Assembly: GCA_002336985.1 (NCBI GenBank) | Contig: DDFE01000145.1 | Span: 3,356 to 30,251 of the forward strand | Length of the DNA stretch: 26,896 nucleotides | Source: Sphingomonadales bacterium UBA1936 | GTDB taxonomy: Bacteria; Pseudomonadota; Alphaproteobacteria; Sphingomonadales; Sphingomonadaceae | Direction: 5' to 3' | Part shown: positions 1 to 7,866 of the stretch, piece by piece | Layout of the letters: the number at the start of each line of letters is the position of its first letter | How positions within the stretch are numbered: the first letter of the stretch is position 1 | Notes under the pieces: generated by a model | The model's input: only the letters and a program-made list of their open reading frames with translations | What the model was told of the DNA's origin: nothing | Database searches by the model: none | Translations under genes and position numbers: made by a program

Positions 1-83
1 TATACCGGCAGCGTGTCGCGATCCGATGGGCCGATCCACTCGCCCGCGACGAACAATCGCAGCTCAGGATACTCCCTCGCCAT
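1..83 (-). CDS. NAD(P)-dependent aldehyde dehydrogenase, N-terminal fragment (continues beyond window start)
   Basis: The reverse strand from the ATG at position 83 reads MAREYPELRLFVAGEWIG and continues to a TLPV segment before the window ends. This matches the usual start of aldehyde and semialdehyde dehydrogenases, where a beta-strand of the type LFI-x-GEW is followed by a short loop and a V-x-NPAT segment. Only 27 codons are visible, so neither the catalytic Cys and Glu nor the substrate class can be assessed. The start codon lies 2 bp after the stop of the upstream aminotransferase gene, so the two are almost certainly co-transcribed. That pairing is typical of amine catabolism, with transamination to an aldehyde followed by oxidation to the acid. 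The family call rests on the N-terminal pattern only. Confidence 0.7.
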   Translation of the reverse strand, partial: MAREYPELRLFVAGEWIGPSDRDTLPV

Positions 84-85
84 GC

Positions 86-1408
86 CTATTCGGTTCCGGT
101 GAGAGCCGTGCGGATCGTCTCGACGAGCATCGAGATCTGGTCGGCTGAAATGATTAGCGGCGGTGACAACATCATCGTGTCGCCGGCCGTACGCACCAGC
201 ACGCCCGCGTCATAACACGCCTGGTTCACCGCGGTCCCCCGCGCACCCGGCGCACCGTCGCGCGGCGCGATATCGATGCCGGCGAGCAGGCCGAAAGTCC
301 GTACGTCGGCAACATGCGGCGCGTCGCGCAGCGAATGCAGCGCGTCCTCCCACACCGGCATGATGGCCCCCCCCTGATCGAGCAGTCCTCCCTGGTAGAC
401 GTCGAGCGCGGCCAGGGCCGCGGCACAGGCGAGCGGATGAGCGGAATAGGTGTACCCGTGCGCGAGCTCGATCTGCGATGCGGGCTTTTCCATATAAGCG
501 TCGTACACCGCGCCGCTGACGATCACGCCGCCCATCGGTACCGATCCGTTGGTCATGCCCTTTGCGCAGGTGATGATGTCGGGCGTGATGCCGAGGCGCT
601 GGGCACCGAATAGCGGACCCGTGCGTCCGAAACCGGTAATGACCTCGTCGAAGATCAGCAGGATGCCGTGTTCGCTGCAAAGCGCGCGAAGCCGTTCGAG
701 ATAACCGACCGGCGGCGGATAGACGCCGCCCGATCCCGTCACAGGTTCGACGATCACCGCGGCGATCGTCGCCGGATCGTGCAACGTGATCAGCTGGGCG
801 AGTTCTTCCGCATAATGCGCGCCGTCGGCGGGCTGTCCACGCGAAAACGCCGAGACCTTCGGGTCATAGGGCAATGAAAGGAAATCGACGTCCGGAAGTA
901 GCGGGCCGAACTCGCGCTTGTGGCGGGAGATGCCGCCGACCGAAAGGCCGCCGAAGTTCACGCCGTGATAGCTCTTGTGGCGTCCGATGAAACGGATGCG
1001 ATCGAAGTCGCCGCGCGCGCGGTGATAGCCGCGTGCGATCTTGAGGGCGGTATCGACGGACTCCGAACCGGAATTCGTGAAGAATACGTGCCGCATGCCT
1101 TCGGGCGCGGCGGCAACGATGCGGTTGGCAAGTTCGAATGCCGCCGGATGGCTCATCGAGAACGACGACACGAAATCGAGCTTTGCCGCCTGCTGCTGGA
1201 TGGCCTCGACGATGCGCGGCTGGCCGTGACCGGCGTTCACGCACCACAGTCCGCCGATGCCATCGAGCACCTTGCGGCCCTCGTCGGTCGTATAGTGGAC
1301 GCCCTCGGCCGCGACAAAGGTCCGCTTCGCCTGCTGGTAAGCGCGCTGAGCCGTGAAGGGCATCCAGAATGGTTCGGGCGAATTCTGCAGCGTCGATGCA
1401 GCGGACAT
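86..1408 (-). CDS. class III PLP-dependent aminotransferase (omega-amino acid:pyruvate type)
   Basis: This 440-residue protein has the normal length for class III (omega) aminotransferases. Visible features are the phosphate-binding TNSGSES segment (residues 111-117), the EPV-x-GSGG region near 221-228, the DEVITGFGRTG motif with the cofactor-contacting Asp254, and the Schiff-base lysine Lys283 in the CAKGMTNG motif. Trp56 in the GGLWCVNAGHG segment is typical of the beta-alanine/omega-amino acid:pyruvate subgroup. The enzyme should move an amino group from an omega-amino acid or amine to pyruvate in the cytosol. An AGGAAG ribosome-binding site lies about 6 nt before the ATG. The gene diverges from the C45 amidase operon and is followed after 2 bp by an aldehyde dehydrogenase, suggesting it processes the amine released by that system. 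The exact substrate cannot be read from sequence. Confidence 0.9.
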   Translation of the reverse strand: MSAASTLQNSPEPFWMPFTAQRAYQQAKRTFVAAEGVHYTTDEGRKVLDGIGGLWCVNAGHGQPRIVEAIQQQAAKLDFVSSFSMSHPAAFELANRIVAAAPEGMRHVFFTNSGSESVDTALKIARGYHRARGDFDRIRFIGRHKSYHGVNFGGLSVGGISRHKREFGPLLPDVDFLSLPYDPKVSAFSRGQPADGAHYAEELAQLITLHDPATIAAVIVEPVTGSGGVYPPPVGYLERLRALCSEHGILLIFDEVITGFGRTGPLFGAQRLGITPDIITCAKGMTNGSVPMGGVIVSGAVYDAYMEKPASQIELAHGYTYSAHPLACAAALAALDVYQGGLLDQGGAIMPVWEDALHSLRDAPHVADVRTFGLLAGIDIAPRDGAPGARGTAVNQACYDAGVLVRTAGDTMMLSPPLIISADQISMLVETIRTALTGTE

Positions 1409-1442
1409 ACGATCTTCCTGTTGTCTTTTTCAAATGACAAAT

Positions 1443-1485
1443 ACGTTCATATCTCTTGGATTTTATATGCGCAAGAGACAAACGT
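1443..1485. repeat. compound inverted repeat in the divergent promoter region, candidate operator
   Basis: Two nested inverted repeats lie in the gap between the divergent aminotransferase and C45 amidase genes. The inner pair is TCTCTTG (1452-1458) and CAAGAGA (1472-1478), a perfect 7-bp match with a 13-bp A/T-rich centre. The outer pair is ACGTT (1443-1447) and AACGT (1481-1485), offset by 2 nt. The element overlaps a possible promoter for the aminotransferase. A regulator binding here could control both transcripts. Binding is an inference; the repeat itself is directly visible. Confidence 0.45.
1446..1474 (-). promoter_or_regulatory. possible sigma70-type promoter for the aminotransferase gene
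   Basis: On the minus strand TTGCGC (1474-1469) and TATGAA (1451-1446) are separated by exactly 17 bp and lie about 40 bp before the aminotransferase start codon. The match to TTGACA/TATAAT is partial, so this is a weak call. It is supported mainly by the spacing, the local A/T richness in a G/C-rich genome and the overlapping inverted repeat. Confidence 0.3.
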
Positions 1486-1620
1486 GATTGAAATGCGCCT
1501 GTGTGAACCCCCCTACTTCTGCGACGGGGCAACCTCGGTTACAATGAGGTGAGGAGAAAATTCGTTCTTTTCACATGAAAAGGACAATGATACGTTGCCG
1601 TGATAAAAGGGATTCGACGC

Positions 1621-2757
1621 GTGAAAAAAACATGCCGGCTTATCGAGATCGCAGGTGCGCCGTTCGAGCGCGGGTGCAGCTATGGCGAGCAGGCGCAGCG
1701 GGAAATCCGCACGGGCATCGGCCATTATTCGACGCAAGTGCGCGATCTGAACCTGGATGATGCGGCGCTCGGCCGCGTGATCGATGCCTATCTGCCCACG
1801 ATCGAAGCTTTCGATACATCCTATGTCGACGAGATGCGCGGCATAGCGGCGGGTGCCGACGTCGCATTCCATCATGTCGTGATGCTCAACGCACGCACCG
1901 AAGTGCTGAAACTCGCGACCAATCCCTCCCTCCGCGAAGCCCTGCTGGACGGTGTCGAGCCCGACGGTTGCACGGCACTGGTGATTGCTCCTGAAGCGAC
2001 CGCCGATGGTCGCCTGATCCACGCCCATAACTGGGACTGGAAGATGGAAAGCGCCGATGCGTCGATCGTCGTGCGTGTCCGCAATGACGACAAGCCGGAC
2101 ATATTGATGTTCGCGGAAGCAGGAGCGCTCGGCCGGTTCGGACTCAACTCGGTCGGTATTTCCGTTACCGCCAATTACCTGGAGTGCGAGCGCGACTATC
2201 GCGAGATCGGCGTTCCCCTGGCGCTGCTCCGTCGCAAGGCGCTGGAGCAGGCCGAATTCGCGCTCGCGCTGCGCTCCGCCTACACGACGCGCAAGTCTGG
2301 CTCGAACAACATGGTGCTGAGCCATAGGGACGGCCTGATCTTCGATTTCGAATGCGCGCCGGACGAGACGTTCCAGGTCGAACCGAAGGACGGCGTGCTG
2401 GTCCATGCCAATCACTGGCAAAGTCCGGTGGCCCTTTCGAAAATCGTCGAGCGCGGCGTCCTGACGATGCCCGACAGCCTTTACCGCGACCGCAGGCTGC
2501 GTTCGCTGGTCGAACCGAAAATCGGGTCGCTGACGGTCGACGATGTAAAGGCCGCGCTCCTCGACGACTGGGCATCGCCATGGTCGATCTGCCGCCCGCC
2601 CCGGCCATCGCTCATGAGCAACCTCAGTGCCACCGTCGTGACGCTGGTCATGCAGCCTGCCGCCGGCCTGATGGAGATTGCCGTCCTCCCCGCACTCGAT
2701 CCCACGTTCACCAGCTACACACTCGAAATGGAAAGCGGCGCCGCAGGGCATGTCTAA
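1621..2757 (+). CDS. C45 family autoproteolytic acyltransferase/hydrolase (penicillin acyltransferase-like)
   Basis: The protein resembles acyl-CoA:6-aminopenicillanic acid acyltransferase and related amide hydrolases of the Ntn-hydrolase fold. The key evidence is a DGCTAL motif in which the Cys (residue 117 from the chosen start) would become the N-terminal nucleophile after cleavage of the Gly-Cys bond. It is followed by the HAHNWDW motif common in this family, then GLNSVGISVTAN, and SNNMVLS further on. No signal peptide is seen, so it should act in the cytosol. Two in-frame GTG starts exist, at 1600 and 1621. The second is preferred because an AAAAGGG lies about 9 nt upstream; there is no usable ATG. 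The stop overlaps the next start by 8 bp, so it is the first gene of the ABC transporter operon. It probably hydrolyses or transfers an acyl group from an imported amide. The substrate is unknown. Confidence 0.85.
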   Translation: MKKTCRLIEIAGAPFERGCSYGEQAQREIRTGIGHYSTQVRDLNLDDAALGRVIDAYLPTIEAFDTSYVDEMRGIAAGADVAFHHVVMLNARTEVLKLATNPSLREALLDGVEPDGCTALVIAPEATADGRLIHAHNWDWKMESADASIVVRVRNDDKPDILMFAEAGALGRFGLNSVGISVTANYLECERDYREIGVPLALLRRKALEQAEFALALRSAYTTRKSGSNNMVLSHRDGLIFDFECAPDETFQVEPKDGVLVHANHWQSPVALSKIVERGVLTMPDSLYRDRRLRSLVEPKIGSLTVDDVKAALLDDWASPWSICRPPRPSLMSNLSATVVTLVMQPAAGLMEIAVLPALDPTFTSYTLEMESGAAGHV

Positions 2758-4300
2758 GGGCGGCGCCCGGATCGCCTTGCTGGCGCTGGCGGCCTTGCTC
2801 GCCACGGCGCCGGCCGATGCGGCGATGCTGCGAGCGCGGCTCAACACCGATATCGCTTCCACCAACCCGGGCGTGACGCGCGACGAGAATACCGACGCGG
2901 TGCTGATGCACGTCGTCGAAGGACTGGTCGCTTATCGCGAGGACGGTTCGGTCGGCCCGATGCTGGCGAGCGGATGGCAGGTTTCGCCTGACGGCAAGAA
3001 CTATCTCTTCCGCCTGCGCCCCGGCATTCGCTTTCACAACAATGCCGTGATGACGAGCGCGGACGTGGTGTGGTCGCTGCGCCGCTATCTCGCGCCCGCG
3101 ACGCACTGGCGCTGCCTCAGCGAGTTCAACGGCGGCGGTTACGCCCGTATCATCGACGTGCAGGCCGCCGGGCCGCTCGCGGTCCGGATCACGCTCGACC
3201 GCGCCTCTCCGACATTTCTTGCGACGCTTGCGCGCGTCGATTGCGGCAGCGCTGCGATCCTTCATCGCAACTCGATCGGCGCGGATGGCAAATGGCGCGT
3301 GCCGATCGGGACGGGGCCTTTCCGGTTCGACGCATGGCGCCGCAACCAGTTCGTCGATCTGGCCCGATGGCCCGCTTACCAGGCGCTTCCCGGCGCGCGC
3401 GACGGGAATGCGGGGCGCAAGCAGGCCCTGGTCGATCGCATCCGTTTCCTGATCATCCCGGACGTCGCGGCGGCGCAGGCCGCACTCCTGCGCGGCGACA
3501 TCGATGTGCTCGACAACATCCTGCCGCTCGATGCGCGCCAGCTGAAATCGCGGCGCGACATCCGCCTGTCGGTCGCACACGGCATGGATATCTTTGCACT
3601 GCTGTTCCAGACGGCGCGGGGGCGGCTGATCGACGTCCGTCTGCGGCAGGCGATTGCGGCGACACTCGACGTGCCTGGTCTCGTCAACGCGATCACGGAG
3701 GGCGCATCGAGGCCCAACCGTTCGATCGTGCCGGCCGCCAGCCCTTACTATGATGCGGTCCAGGCGGCGATGCCCCGTCCCGATCTCGCCCGCGCGCGCA
3801 GCTTGGCCGCCGCCGCGGGCTACAAGGGCGAGCCGATCCGCCTGATCGCGAACAAACGCTATCCCGACCTGTTCGACGCCGCGATCCTGGTACAGGCGAT
3901 GGCGCTGGAAGCGGGCATCAACATCCAGATCGACACGCTCGACTGGGCCGCGCAGCTCGATCGTTATTACAGCGGAAATTATGAGGCGATGATGTTCGCC
4001 TATTCGGCGCGGCTCGACCCCAGCCTCAGCTACGAAAGCTTTATCGGCGACAAGAAGCGCGACCCGCGCAAGGTCTGGGACGACGCGGGCGCGCGTGCGC
4101 TGCTCCAGCAATCCCGCGCGACCGGCGATCGTGCCCAGCGACAGGCGGTGTTCGACCAGTTGCACCGCCGCTTCATGGCGCAGGCTCCCGCGGTCGTGCT
4201 GTTCAACCAGGGGCATATCACCGCGACCCGCGCGAATGTGATCGGGTACAAGGGATGGCCGGCGGCGCAGATGCGCCTGTGGGGGGTGGCGCTGCGATGA
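2750..4300 (+). CDS. ABC transporter periplasmic substrate-binding protein, solute-binding family 5 (peptide/opine type)
   Basis: This 516-residue protein has a Sec signal peptide (about 25 residues, ending in APADAA) without a lipobox Cys, so it is probably soluble in the periplasm. The mature part follows the DppA/OppA family 5 pattern: an NTDIASTNPG strand, then VVEGLVAYREDG, then a canonical LASGW-x-VSPDGK-x-Y-x-F-x-LR stretch, then IRFHNNAVMTSADVVWSL. The ATG at 2750 was chosen because it begins the signal peptide directly; an upstream in-frame ATG at 2678 would bury it. The gene overlaps the C45 gene by 8 bp and the first permease gene by 4 bp (ATGA). The ligand may be a peptide, an N-acyl compound or another small amide. 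The family also binds nickel and sugars, so specificity is open. Confidence 0.92.
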   Translation: MSKGGARIALLALAALLATAPADAAMLRARLNTDIASTNPGVTRDENTDAVLMHVVEGLVAYREDGSVGPMLASGWQVSPDGKNYLFRLRPGIRFHNNAVMTSADVVWSLRRYLAPATHWRCLSEFNGGGYARIIDVQAAGPLAVRITLDRASPTFLATLARVDCGSAAILHRNSIGADGKWRVPIGTGPFRFDAWRRNQFVDLARWPAYQALPGARDGNAGRKQALVDRIRFLIIPDVAAAQAALLRGDIDVLDNILPLDARQLKSRRDIRLSVAHGMDIFALLFQTARGRLIDVRLRQAIAATLDVPGLVNAITEGASRPNRSIVPAASPYYDAVQAAMPRPDLARARSLAAAAGYKGEPIRLIANKRYPDLFDAAILVQAMALEAGINIQIDTLDWAAQLDRYYSGNYEAMMFAYSARLDPSLSYESFIGDKKRDPRKVWDDAGARALLQQSRATGDRAQRQAVFDQLHRRFMAQAPAVVLFNQGHITATRANVIGYKGWPAAQMRLWGVALR

Positions 4301-5253
4301 ACATCGGCACCCTGCGCTATATCGGCCGCCGCCTGCTGCTGACGGTCCCGACGCTGTTGATCGTCGCGATCCTAGTGTTCATGCTCGTCAGGCTCGTTCC
4401 CGGCGATCCCGCGCAGGTGATGCTTGGGGATGCCGCGACGCCCGAAGCACTGGCCGCCCTGCGCGCGGAAATGGGTTTGGACGCACCGCTCTGGACGCAG
4501 TTCGTCACCTGGCTGGGCCATGTCGTGACGGGCGATCTCGGCGCCTCGATCATCACGGGCGAAGCGGTCGGCGGCCTGATCCTCGAACGGTTTGCGGTCA
4601 CGGCATCGATCGTCGTCAGCGCCATCGTGATCGCGACGCTGGTCGCAGTCGGCCTCGGCCTGACTGCCGCGGCGCATCACCGGCGCGGCAGCGACAGCGC
4701 CATCGTGGCGCTTGCGACGCTCGCGATGTCGATCCCCAGCTTCTGGCTGGGCCTGATGCTGATCCTCGTTTTCGGCGTGAAACTCGGCTGGCTGCCGGTC
4801 GTCGGCTATGTATCGCTCAGCGACGGCCTTGCCGGTGTGCCCTATCTGGTCATGCCCGTACTCACGCTGGCGATCGCCGAGTCCGGCGCCCTGATCCGCA
4901 TGATGCGCGCGAGCGCCATCGATGTGCTCGGCCTCGACTACATCACGCATGCGCGCGCTAAGGGGCAGTCGGAACCGCGCGTCCTGTTCTTTCATGTCCT
5001 GCCAAACGCCTTTGCGCCGACGATGACGCTGGTCGGGCTGACGCTCGGCCACCTGCTGGGCGGCGCGGCGGTCGTCGAGACCGTGTTCACCTTGCCTGGC
5101 CTCGGCCGCTTGATGGTCGATGCCGTCCTGTCCCGTGACTATCCCGTGGTGCAGGGGTGCCTGTTGTTCACGGCGGCGGTCTATGTGCTGGTGAACCTGA
5201 CCACCGACCTGCTCTACCCGCTGCTCGATCCGCGCGTGAGGCTGGAAGCATGA
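4297..5253 (+). CDS. ABC transporter permease, DppB/OppB type
   Basis: A 318-residue inner-membrane protein with about six membrane spans. It begins with the RRLLLTVPTLLIVAILVFMLVRLVPGDPA segment pattern (only partly quoted here as VRLVPGDPA) typical of DppB-type permeases. Near residue 220 is the EAA-like loop DYITHARAKGQSEPRV, which couples to the ATPase, followed by HVLPNAFAPTMT and the ETVFTLPGLGRL region. The start codon overlaps the stop of the binding-protein gene (ATGA at 4297-4300), and its own stop overlaps the next permease start in the same way. It should pair with the DppC-type subunit to form the transmembrane pore. Confidence 0.93.
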   Translation: MNIGTLRYIGRRLLLTVPTLLIVAILVFMLVRLVPGDPAQVMLGDAATPEALAALRAEMGLDAPLWTQFVTWLGHVVTGDLGASIITGEAVGGLILERFAVTASIVVSAIVIATLVAVGLGLTAAAHHRRGSDSAIVALATLAMSIPSFWLGLMLILVFGVKLGWLPVVGYVSLSDGLAGVPYLVMPVLTLAIAESGALIRMMRASAIDVLGLDYITHARAKGQSEPRVLFFHVLPNAFAPTMTLVGLTLGHLLGGAAVVETVFTLPGLGRLMVDAVLSRDYPVVQGCLLFTAAVYVLVNLTTDLLYPLLDPRVRLEA

Positions 5254-6071
5254 GCGGCGCCGGCAAATTTCGCGGATCGGCGCTGGTGGGTGGCGCTCTG
5301 GTCGCGGTGCTCCTCGCGGTCGTCCTGATCGCGGCTGTCTGGACGCCCTATAACCCGCTGTCGATCGACCTGAACACGCGCTTCGCGGGTCCGTCCGGTG
5401 CGCACTGGCTGGGCACCGACCAGTTCGGCCGCGACGTGCTCAGCCGCGCCATGGCGGGTGCACGGATCAGCGTGCCGCTTGCGCTGCTTGTCGTCGCCTT
5501 GGCAACGACGCTGGGCCTCGCCGTCGGTACGCTCGCCGGCTTTCTGCGCGGACCGGTCGAAGCGGTACTGATGTCGGTGAACGACGCGCTCATGGCATTT
5601 CCGAGCATCCTGCTGGCGTTGACGCTCGCTGCGGTATTCGGTGCGGGCGCCACCGGGATCGTGATCGCACTGACCATCGCCTACACGCCCACCGTCGTCC
5701 GGGTGGTGCGGGCAAGCGTGCTGTCGATCCGCACCCGCGAATATCTCGAGGCGTCGGCGGTGATGGGCAACAGCCGGCTCTATTCGATGCTGCGGCACGT
5801 CATCCCCAACACCTTGCCGCAAGTCGCGGTGCTGGCGACGAGCATGTTCGGCTGGGTCCTGCTGTCCGAAAGCGCGCTGAGCTTTCTGGGCGTCGGCGTG
5901 CCTGCCCCCGCGCCGACATGGGGCAACATGCTGTCGTCCGCCCGTCCCTATCTCAGCACTGCGGGCGGCCTGGTGGTGGTGCCGGGCCTTTGCATTGCCG
6001 CCACGGTCCTCGGCGCGACATTGCTGGCGGACGCATTGAGCGACACACTTCGCCGCCGGGGGCTGCAATGA
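5250..6071 (+). CDS. ABC transporter permease, DppC/OppC type
   Basis: A 273-residue second permease subunit. Family signs are the N-terminal membrane span, the HWLGTDQFGRDVLSRAMAGAR pattern (partly quoted as GTDQFGRDVLSR), which is nearly diagnostic of DppC-type subunits, and the EAA-type loop REYLEASAVMGNSRLYSM. That loop is followed by HVIPNTLPQVAV and the ESALSFLGVGVPAPAPTWGNM motif. The ATG at 5250 overlaps the stop of the DppB-like gene (ATGA), and the end overlaps the ATPase start (ATGA), so the subunits are translationally coupled. Confidence 0.93.
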   Translation: MSGAGKFRGSALVGGALVAVLLAVVLIAAVWTPYNPLSIDLNTRFAGPSGAHWLGTDQFGRDVLSRAMAGARISVPLALLVVALATTLGLAVGTLAGFLRGPVEAVLMSVNDALMAFPSILLALTLAAVFGAGATGIVIALTIAYTPTVVRVVRASVLSIRTREYLEASAVMGNSRLYSMLRHVIPNTLPQVAVLATSMFGWVLLSESALSFLGVGVPAPAPTWGNMLSSARPYLSTAGGLVVVPGLCIAATVLGATLLADALSDTLRRRGLQ

Positions 6072-7678
6072 CGGGCCCGCTGCTTGCAATCGACGGACTG
6101 AGCATCGCCGCTGGACAGCGTGTGCTGCTCGATGATTTCTCCATGACCCTCGATCCCGGCGAGTTCGTGGCGATCGTCGGGGAATCGGGTAGTGGCAAGA
6201 CGCTCGCCACACGTGCGATCGTCGGCCTGTTGCCGCCCGGCATCGCGCGGTCGGCCGGAAGCATCACCTTCGCCGGTCGCGATCTCAATGCCCTGCCGGC
6301 CGCCGCCATGCGCCATATTCGCGGCAACGAAATCGGCATGGTGTTCCAGGAGCCCATGACCTCGCTCAACCCGGCGATGAGGATCGGACGGCAACTGGAC
6401 GAGGCGTTACGCCTGCACCGGCCGATGACCGCGGCCGAGCGTCGCGCGGCATGCATCGCGATGCTGCGGCGCGTCCGCGTCCTCGATCCCGAGGCCTGCC
6501 TGTCGTCCTATCCCCATGAATTCTCCGGCGGCATGCGCCAGCGGATCATGTTGGCGGCGGTCATGTTGCTGAAACCCCGCCTGCTGATCGCCGACGAGCC
6601 GACGACGGCGCTCGATACGCTCAGCCAGCGCGATGTGATGGACATCATGGCCGAACTTGCCGCCGAGGAGGGCACCGCGGTCATCCTCATCACCCACAAC
6701 CTGGGGCTCGTCGCGCAATACGCCTCGCGCGCAATCGTCCTCGAAAAGGGCCGGATGGTGGAACAGGGTGACACGACGCAAATCCTGGCCGCACCCGCCG
6801 AACCTTATACGCGCCGGCTGGTCGGTTCGCTCCCGTCGCGCGGACCCGCGCGACCACCGTGCGGCGGCGATCTGGTGAAAGTCGACAACCTCGTCGTCGC
6901 GTTCAGGCGGCGCGGGCATCGGGACGTGTTTCATGCCGTTGATGATGTCAGCCTGACGGTCGCCCCCGGCGAAGTCGTCGCGGTCGTCGGCGGCAGCGGC
7001 TCCGGCAAGACGACCCTCGGTCGCGCGGTGCTCGGCCTGACCGATGTCGCGCGCGGGTCGATCGCATTCGACGGATTGGACCCGAAATCGAAGGACAAGG
7101 GCGAGCAAAAGGCGTTTCGCCGCGAAACCCAGCTCGTATTTCAGGATCCCTATTCGTCGCTCGATCCGCGCATGACGGTACGCGACATCGTCGCACAGCC
7201 GTTGCGCCACTTCGCGGACATGTCGCTCGCCGATCGCCGCAAGCGGACTGACGAGATCATCGGCGAAGTTGGACTCGCCGATTTTCAGGATCGCTATCCG
7301 CACCAGCTTTCGGGCGGACAGCGGCAACGCGTCGCGATCGGTCGCGCCCTGGTTACCCATCCGAAATTCGTCGTTGCGGACGAACCGGTCTCGGCACTCG
7401 ACGCGTCGATCCAGGCACAGGTGCTGCGATTGTTCGCGAGGCTGCAGGCCCAGCACGGTTTTGCCTGCCTGTTCATCTCGCACGACCTAGGTGTCGTCGA
7501 ACAGATCGCGGACCGGGTGGTGGTGATGTCCGCCGGCCGGATCGTGGAGCAGGGTTCCCGCGACGCGATCTTCGATGCGCCACGTCATGAATTCACACGC
7601 CAGCTACTCGCGGCGACACCGCGCTATTCCGTGGAGCAGCGGTTCCGGGCGAATACGGGCGACCTGCCATGCGCATGA
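6068..7678 (+). CDS. ABC transporter ATP-binding protein with two fused nucleotide-binding domains (DppD-DppF fusion type)
   Basis: A 536-residue protein with two complete ATPase domains. Domain 1 has Walker A GESGSGKT (about residues 38-45), Q-loop FQEPMTSLNP, signature SGGMRQR near 153 and Walker B LLIADEPTTALD near 171. Domain 2 has Walker A GGSGSGKT near 306-313, Q-loop FQDPYSSLDP, signature SGGQRQR near 414 and Walker B FVVADEPVSALD near 434. Both sets look intact, so both sites should bind ATP. Peptide importers often use two separate ATPase genes; the fused form is also common (GsiA, YejF). The start is the ATG at 6068, overlapping the permease stop. The gene ends the ABC operon, and a 188-bp gap follows. 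Confidence 0.93.
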   Translation: MTGPLLAIDGLSIAAGQRVLLDDFSMTLDPGEFVAIVGESGSGKTLATRAIVGLLPPGIARSAGSITFAGRDLNALPAAAMRHIRGNEIGMVFQEPMTSLNPAMRIGRQLDEALRLHRPMTAAERRAACIAMLRRVRVLDPEACLSSYPHEFSGGMRQRIMLAAVMLLKPRLLIADEPTTALDTLSQRDVMDIMAELAAEEGTAVILITHNLGLVAQYASRAIVLEKGRMVEQGDTTQILAAPAEPYTRRLVGSLPSRGPARPPCGGDLVKVDNLVVAFRRRGHRDVFHAVDDVSLTVAPGEVVAVVGGSGSGKTTLGRAVLGLTDVARGSIAFDGLDPKSKDKGEQKAFRRETQLVFQDPYSSLDPRMTVRDIVAQPLRHFADMSLADRRKRTDEIIGEVGLADFQDRYPHQLSGGQRQRVAIGRALVTHPKFVVADEPVSALDASIQAQVLRLFARLQAQHGFACLFISHDLGVVEQIADRVVVMSAGRIVEQGSRDAIFDAPRHEFTRQLLAATPRYSVEQRFRANTGDLPCA

Positions 7679-7709
7679 ACGACGCTTTTGCCGTCGATCG
7701 GGGCGCTTT

Positions 7710-7720
7710 CGCAAATTGCG
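7710..7720. repeat. short palindrome in the gap before the exported repeat-domain protein
   Basis: CGCAAATTGCG is a perfect 5-bp inverted repeat around a single A. It lies about 150 bp before the next start codon. It could be a small operator, but an 11-bp palindrome also arises readily by chance in a window of this size. The rest of the 7679-7866 gap shows no convincing promoter or terminator. Confidence 0.15.
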
Positions 7721-7866
7721 CATCGGATGTGAGCAGTTTGCATAGATCGCGCGGCAAAATGGGGGACAACGCGCATTTTCTTACCGCGTCTACGCGACTT
7801 AGCCTGCGAGGACGCCTTCCGTTCAACGAAACAGGATTTTGAAACAGGATGGTCAGGGGAATTTTT

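Noticed and set aside
1575..1760. 61-codon ORF starting with ATG just before the C45 gene
   Set aside because: It runs mostly inside the C45 gene in another frame and is Arg-rich; the ATG has only a weak ribosome-binding site.
1513..2865. Long minus-strand ORF (450 codons) opposite the C45 gene
   Set aside because: It is antisense to a well-supported Ntn-hydrolase with intact motifs. Its product is Arg/His/Asp-rich with no recognisable domain, typical of shadow frames in high-G+C DNA.
2708..4216. 502-codon minus-strand ORF opposite the solute-binding protein
   Set aside because: Same shadow pattern; the plus strand carries a clear family 5 binding protein with signal peptide and coupled neighbours.
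7680..7696. Hairpin CGACG/CGTCG just after the ABC operon as a terminator
   Set aside because: Only 5 bp of stem with a bulge and no following T-run, so a terminator is not supported.
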